The translations under genes were made by a program, and so were the position numbers. From Intoshia linei (Eukaryota; Orthonectida; Rhopaluridae), in contig LWCA01000541.1 of assembly GCA_001642005.1 (NCBI GenBank), forward strand, positions 1 to 24,007: a DNA stretch of 24,007 bases, given 5' to 3'. The notes under the pieces are model-generated. The model saw nothing but the letters and a program-made list of their open reading frames with translations, was not told where the DNA came from and made no database searches. This document shows positions 19,340 to 24,007 of the stretch, piece by piece. Each line of letters starts with the position of its first letter. Within the stretch, counting starts at the first letter, position 1.

Positions 19340-19653
19340 AATAACTAAATTAAAAATTGATACCAATAAAGCAATCTACAAAATAGGCAATGATTTATAT
19401 GTTTTGTACACAAATACAATTGAAAATTTAAAATGCATGTTGTCATTTACATTAAAAATAGTGTTTAATGCATTGTTCAATCTTGTTAATAATTTCTTCG
19501 TGCTTTCTTACAATAAAAACTAAAAATTTGATTGTTAAAAAAACTCTTTCAATAATTGACATAATAGAATTCCAGCAGGGCGAATTTAATAACGTTGAAT
19601 ATAATCACCTGAAATGTGACGATAAATTGTTTAAAACTATTATTAAATGTTAA
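19340..19653 (+). CDS. possible unrecognised coding segment(s)
   Basis: Two overlapping plus-strand frames look less random than their surroundings. One reads LKIDTNKAIYKIGNDLYVLY and TNTIENLK before ending near 19518. The other (19468-19653) reads IIEFQQGEFNNVEYNHLKC and ends KLFKTIIKC, then TAA. The stretch GAATTCCAGCAGGGCGAATT is richer in G+C than nearby DNA. I could not join the two with a GT-AG intron in matching phase, and I recognise no family. It may be a remnant, a small gene with exons I missed, or chance. Confidence 0.22.
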
Positions 19654-19872
19654 AGAAAAACAATACATTACTGCTACTAAAACTGACAATGAAAATTACA
19701 ATAATGTAGGAAAATTTTAATGTTTTAAATTTTATATTGGATTGTTACAATTGAAGAGTTACATGGATCTAGGAATCTTTGTTGACAAAATATTGAATTT
19801 CAAAATACTCTATTCAATTTTACAAATTAATTATGAATTACATATAGTCAGATACTATATATATATAACTGA

Positions 19873-20814
19873 ATGGACACACCAGCTAGCCCGTTTGGTT
19901 ATACATCTGATTTAATGGTTTTTGGAATGCAGGGTGAATTTGCAAATGCCAATATTAAAGAAAAGTTGGGCCGTATAGGTAAAATTGAAATTAAATTTAA
20001 GATATTTTCATCAAAGGTACTTAAATGTTTGTTCCAAAAATAAATTGATATTTTGTATTGGGAACTGTATTTACGTTTTTTGATGTATATTTGTTTAGCT
20101 AAAATTTCTCATTCTTATGGGTGGCCATTTGAATGTTGTGATCCAAATATACCCTTAGCACCTTCCTCTTCTCCAATTCCACCTGAAATAATTCAAGTTC
20201 AACCGCAAACGTCTAATTTGTGGAAATATAAATTGTATTGATTTTAATTTCTTTTTATATATTTTCTGATAGGACAAGATGCCAAAGTGCTTACGATTCT
20301 AAACAATCAAATTTTGAAGAGTAATATTTTTACAATGTATTAAACCATTGTAATTTGCACCGGTAGCTAAACATTTTTTAGCATCTCACAAGTTTACAAA
20401 AATTTTCAGTTGGCTATCCAAAGCTTTTTCACAAAATAATTTCTTAATCATTAATTTCAGATACGTAAAATACAGAATTCCCAAAACACCAAAACCAAAA
20501 TCAGCGCGAAATGTAAAACCTACGTTGATAAATATGAACAAACGTGTTAGAATTAATTGTGCCAGCACACATGTACCAGTTCGTTTGATTGAAAATGGAA
20601 AAATAGAACATCATTCAGAATACATAGAATCTAAAAAAAAAAATAGTAATTAATAATTTTTTTTGGTAGTACTAATCAAAATATTTATATATTTTTACAA
20701 TATACAGATTATGCAGATCTAAAAAACTCGCAAAAATATACTGAAAAGTTGAGTGAAATTGTTAATTTTTTTTATAGAATGTACTTGACATTATGTGATA
20801 TTATTTGTAATTAA
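19873..20814 (+). CDS. unrecognised small basic protein, 6 exons
   Basis: The model is 19873-19978, 20099-20234, 20273-20320, 20382-20408, 20461-20645 and 20708-20814. Introns are 120, 38, 61, 52 and 62 nt; every junction is GT-AG and in phase, giving 202 aa. Six junctions' worth of phase agreement argues for a real gene. Visible features are MDTPASPFGYTSDLMVFG at the start, a Cys/Pro-rich stretch SYGWPFECCDPNIPLAP then SSSPIPPE, a basic Pro/Lys stretch YRIPKTPKPKSARNVKP, and a C-terminal helix-like SQKYTEKLSEIVNFFYRM. There is no signal peptide or clear membrane segment. I do not recognise the family. The tyrosine/proline-rich, repeat-free build recalls small ciliary microtubule proteins, but that is only an impression. 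The 27-nt exon 4 is the weakest join. It is followed within 70 bp by a DD37E transposon on the other strand. Confidence 0.6.
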
Positions 20815-20877
20815 AAGAAAAAAATTTGAAGCAATTAAAATTAAAATAATTGAATATATAGATTTATTAGTTAATGT

Positions 20878-22060
20878 TATTGTGCCAAAATATTAGGCAA
20901 ATGCAATGAATCAGATCGTTAAAATGTAGTTCTAATGTTTAATGTTACCATGGACTTGTAACAACTTAATAAGTCTACCATCGACCGAATCGGTCAAATT
21001 CTTGACACGTTCTGACATAATAGATTTAGACACCTCTTCAATCGCATTTCAAAGTAGATCAAGGGAGTTATACTGAGTCCCAGCAGAATATAATTTTCTA
21101 AGTGTTTAATATAAATAATTATTAAGGTAATTTCAATGTTACATTTTCATCATGCTTTAGTAATTTTCTATAGGGTTTAAATCTGGGCTGTTAGGGCACC
21201 AATCAATCAATTTTCCTCTACTAATGCCATTTTCTGAGAGAAATGATAGCGTATACGGCGATGCATGTGAAGGTGCATTGTCATGCATAAATATGCAATT
21301 ATTTTTAAAATTTTCGTTTTTCGAATTGAACCAAGAATGTAGTGTTAAATCATAAATTCTGTTAACTAAATATGAAAATTTAAAAATATCATAATAATAA
21401 CTATTACAACTTCGAATTTATTTTCATGCCACTGGGAACTCTAATTGGCCCTAATAGCTTATTGCCGATTATGCCTGCCCAAAACATTGCAACACCACCA
21501 CCTTGTTGACGACGCATTACTGATGGTACTTTAGTGCTATTTAGTAACTAACCTTTTGACCAGTCATCTGGGTCATCAAGAGTTGCATGACATTCATCTG
21601 TAAATATTACGGATTGGAAATTAGTCTTTAAATTGGTTATATTCATTTCATCCTTTTTTCTTTGTGAATAGGCTTCAAAATCGGTCTTCTAAGAGCTTTT
21701 TTAACAGATGCAACAGATGTTAAAACCCTACATGGACTGTTTCTAGGCACATCTCCCATGTTGCAAGTTGAAAATAATCTTAAACTCGTCGCAAGTGGTG
21801 TCACAAGCACTTCTTTCTTAAGAATTCATAATTGTTTAGGTGAAAGTATCTTATTTCGACCACTATTTGACCTATTATTCTTTTTAGACGGATCTTCTAA
21901 CCATTTTTTAATAGTGCGATGATCACGTTCGAGACATCATGATATTTATAGAGTACTTTTTCCTCTTGCCATTAAACCAACTATTTGGTACTTTTCTTCA
22001 ATATTTAAGTCGTTTTTCTTTTCCATTTAAGATTTGCATAATATTTTGGCATAGTGTGTA
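20878..22060 (-). mobile_element. Tc1/mariner-group DD37E transposon, near full-length, inactive
   Basis: The left end carries TTGTGCCAAAATATTA and the reverse complement of the right end carries CTATGCCAAAATATTA, an inverted repeat with a 13-base perfect core TGCCAAAATATTA. Each end abuts a TA dinucleotide, the target of this superfamily. The span of about 1.18 kb is normal for an intact element. The minus-strand transposase inside has the DD37E spacing but several stops and frameshifts. Confidence 0.85.
20932..22026 (-). pseudogene. DD37E transposase, broken by stops and frameshifts
   Basis: From an ATG at 22026 the minus strand reads MEKKNDLNIEEKYQIVGLMA, a helix-turn-helix-type start. 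Next are ERDHRTIKKWL, then FTDECHATLDDPDDW (first catalytic Asp), then GGGVAMFWAGIIG. The second Asp is in FMHDNAPSHASPYTLSF and the Glu in CPNSPDLNPIENY. Between that Asp and Glu lie 37 residues, the DD37E class rather than DD34E or DD34D. The frame ends SVDGRLIKLLQVHG..KH, then TAG. At least four stops and two shifts break it. One interruption, about 21365-21410, has GT..AG borders and an intron-like size, but removing it does not restore the frame. Confidence 0.85.
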
Positions 22061-22721
22061 ATGTGAAAATAAAAAATTTTTTATCAGACCAATAAATTCA
22101 GAATAAATTTTAAAATGTAATTTATTACATTACTTTTTGTGGTTCAAAATAAAATTTTTAAAGTCTATTCTTTAATCCATCTTTAAAAGGTACACTACAT
22201 TTTTTATAAGTAATAAGGGGTCCTGGTGAACAAAACTTTAATAAACATCTTATTTACATTGGCCCCTCGAAAAATAAAATTGCATAATTTTAAAGGCTTA
22301 AAAAACCTCTATGTAAAATTTTATTCAAGTTAAATCAGCTTGTATCACCCAAAGAGCGCTGTAACGATTTTACTTAGCCATATGCATCTCATGTGAATAA
22401 ATATTACTGGTTTTTAAAAAGTAATAATATATAATTTAAAAAAATAATGGCTAGAACCTGTATGTAAACGCAAATAATTTATTATATAGCGGATCATTTT
22501 ATTCACTTTAATTAATAAATTAGCAAGTAGAAACGAAAAAAAATTTCACCTATCACTGATAAAAATCGCACTACCTGAAACAACCAAGAATTATCGAAAA
22601 CTTTCCGTTTATACTCCTACTACATATAGAAAAAACCAAACAACGAGCAAAATAAACAGTGGTCAAATGCATTTTGTTTTACTACCCGAGATAATGAAAA
22701 AAATAAGAATTGAATAAATGT
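22061..22721. other. intergenic, no gene seen
   Basis: AT-rich region between the DD37E element and the PMPCA stop. A segment near 22205-22275 (GGGGTCCTGGTGAACAAAAC, then ATTGGCCCCTCG) resembles a decayed element end, but no partner was found. Confidence 0.4.
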
Positions 22722-23301
22722 TTATATAAAAAATTTTTTTCTGTTTACATTGGAATCTAGAAGTAAACCAATTTCTTCCAGTGTAGGTAAATTTATTACA
22801 TTTCCATAAGTCGCAGTGGTTATTTTACTAGAAAGCATTCTCGAAATTACACGATTAACATCATCTGGTGTTATTTTTTCTAATTTTTAGTTTAATATTA
22901 TATACATTAAAATTATACCAATCATATCATAAACTGTGTTTGGGTTATATATGGTATTATTATTTAAAATCTGTCTGGAAATATCCTCATAGACTACAGG
23001 TCTATTTTCAGAGTTCATCATAAGAGCAGACTGTAATTGTTTTTTAGATCGGTGTAATTCAATCTGTAAGTGAACAAATAAAACTTTATAAAAATTAAAC
23101 AAACCCCACTACTTATACCGATCTTCAAATTTGCAAGTTCAGTGCAAATAACATTGGCTAAATTATTAAGCTAAAATTGTAATATAAAATTATGATATTC
23201 AAAAATTAACCATTTCAGGGTGTGCCGATGCATAAATCATAAATAGGCCACTATCGAAATACGAGTGATTCGATGCACTTGCGTGGTATATCCAATGATT
23301 T
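22722..23301 (-). CDS. PMPCA: mitochondrial-processing peptidase subunit alpha, last four exons
   Basis: Minus-strand exons are 23301-23211, 23170-23105, 23063-22919 and 22879-22722, separated by introns of 40, 41 and 39 nt, all in phase. They give the C-terminal ~152 residues. The matches to PMPCA are [20 protein letters not shown] (human form [22 protein letters not shown]), [24 protein letters not shown] followed by [15 protein letters not shown], and [16 protein letters not shown], ending with the short tail after LPTLEEI. PMPCA is the substrate-binding partner of the catalytic beta subunit in the matrix peptidase that removes mitochondrial presequences. The frame is intact, so the gene seems alive. 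The exon before 23301, which should end ..VLN/R, is not found up to the window edge. The next intron is therefore at least 706 nt, or the gene is interrupted here. Confidence 0.93.
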
Positions 23302-24007
23302 CTAAATAATTTTATATTACTAGATACTACTTAAAAAGTTATACTTATACATGTACTAAAACTATACTCCTTTAATCTTCAAAATTATAACATCTAACTC
23401 CTTTAACTTAACATAACACTGTTCAACAAAATTTCGACAAACTGACCGAAACTTTTGTTATATGTAAGTGAACCAGTATACATCTATTTTTAAAAAAAAA
23501 TTATTAATTTCAAGATCGACATTGGATTTAATTAAGGGTTAAAGTTTTTTTTAAAGAGGTACACTCCACCGTGAGCTCTATTTACAATTAATATTGTATA
23601 TTACAAATGGTAAAATTAACAGATAGACATACACGTCTACACATGTATAAAAAAATTGTCATTAATTATTTAATTACCCTAATTAATTAATTCTAATTTT
23701 AAGGCAACATCAAAAAACAATATGAAACAAAAATTTTCTGGATGTACTATTTACATTTATTAAAATTGATGTACATTACACGTAAAATCAACTTTTTCTG
23801 GTTACCTCTAGACGAATCTTGTTCAATATCCAGGATGTAAGTGATAGACATAAATTTCAATAATTAAGATGTAAGAAGGTATCAATTAAAAAAAGTAATA
23901 ATTAGATAAATTTAAAATTTTTTTTTATTGAACACCATCAAACAAAATCACATTCATATTTAATGATCTACATCTTCCAAAACGTCTTTCATATAACATC
24001 ATAGTTT
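23302..24007. other. PMPCA intron or intergenic DNA, with a possible 3' gene end at the edge
   Basis: Most of this stretch is AT-rich with no coding match. At the very edge (24007 to about 23930, minus) an open frame reads MMLYERRFGRCRSLN, then MNVILFDGVQ, then TAA overlapping an AATAAA. It could be the end of another gene or chance. I do not recognise it, and it does not match the missing part of PMPCA. Confidence 0.3.

Noticed and set aside
20386-20568. 60-codon minus-strand open frame
   Set aside because: Antisense to the spliced plus-strand gene at 19873-20814, which has consistent splice phases.
20646-20660. Stop of the 202-aa gene at the TAA after SKKKNSN
   Set aside because: A GT donor just before it and an AG acceptor 62 nt later continue in phase for 35 more codons with coding-like content. 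The shorter end remains possible as an isoform.
1-24007. CRISPR array, bacterial operons, riboswitches or phage genes
   Set aside because: No regular spacer-repeat array, ribosome-binding sites or prokaryotic gene packing. Genes are intron-split and animal-type.

Overview
The window is nuclear DNA of a small invertebrate animal. It is very AT-rich (roughly a quarter G+C by eye), uses the standard stop codons, and carries metazoan-type nuclear genes broken by extremely short GT-AG introns, mostly 36-52 nt. A TSC22-family gene, a family I know only from animals, supports Metazoa. The introns are short enough to suggest a compact-genome lineage such as orthonectids, but the sequence alone does not settle the taxon. 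Exon joins below were made by hand: I required GT..AG borders, matching phase and, where possible, agreement with known protein families.

Left part (1-2.7 kb): transposon debris, namely the 3' part of a Tc1-type (DD34E) element, a complete 619-bp internally deleted hAT element with terminal inverted repeats and near-perfect 8-bp target duplication, and a lone hAT-like terminus. Next come two tandem minus-strand genes. The first (2.7-4.4 kb) encodes three zinc fingers followed by a TSC22-like leucine-zipper tail. The second (4.9-7.6 kb) encodes an 866-aa TSC22/Bunched-like long protein with a lysine-rich repeat of about 16 residues. They share the C-terminal domain and an intron at the same site and phase, so they are paralogues.

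Middle (7.6-13.6 kb): mostly gene-free. It holds a 213-bp hAT MITE, a degenerate Merlin (IS1016/ISXO2-type) transposon between long inverted repeats, a 110-bp tandem duplication, and copies of two short dispersed repeats.

Right part (13.6-24 kb): a cluster of conserved genes. They are NDUFAF6 (minus, 7 exons, complex I assembly), SF3B5 (plus, 3 exons, U2 snRNP), ATAD3 (minus, 3 exons, mitochondrial AAA ATPase), an unrecognised 6-exon gene (plus), and the last four exons of PMPCA (minus, mitochondrial processing peptidase alpha). A decayed DD37E Tc1/mariner-group element with visible inverted repeats lies between the last two. Three of the five genes act in mitochondria. NDUFAF6 and SF3B5 are divergent over about 850 bp. 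SF3B5 and ATAD3 are convergent, only 34 bp apart, with overlapping poly(A) signals on opposite strands.

The most novel candidate is the zinc-finger/TSC22-like tandem pair. I see no bacterial-type operon, CRISPR array or defence system.
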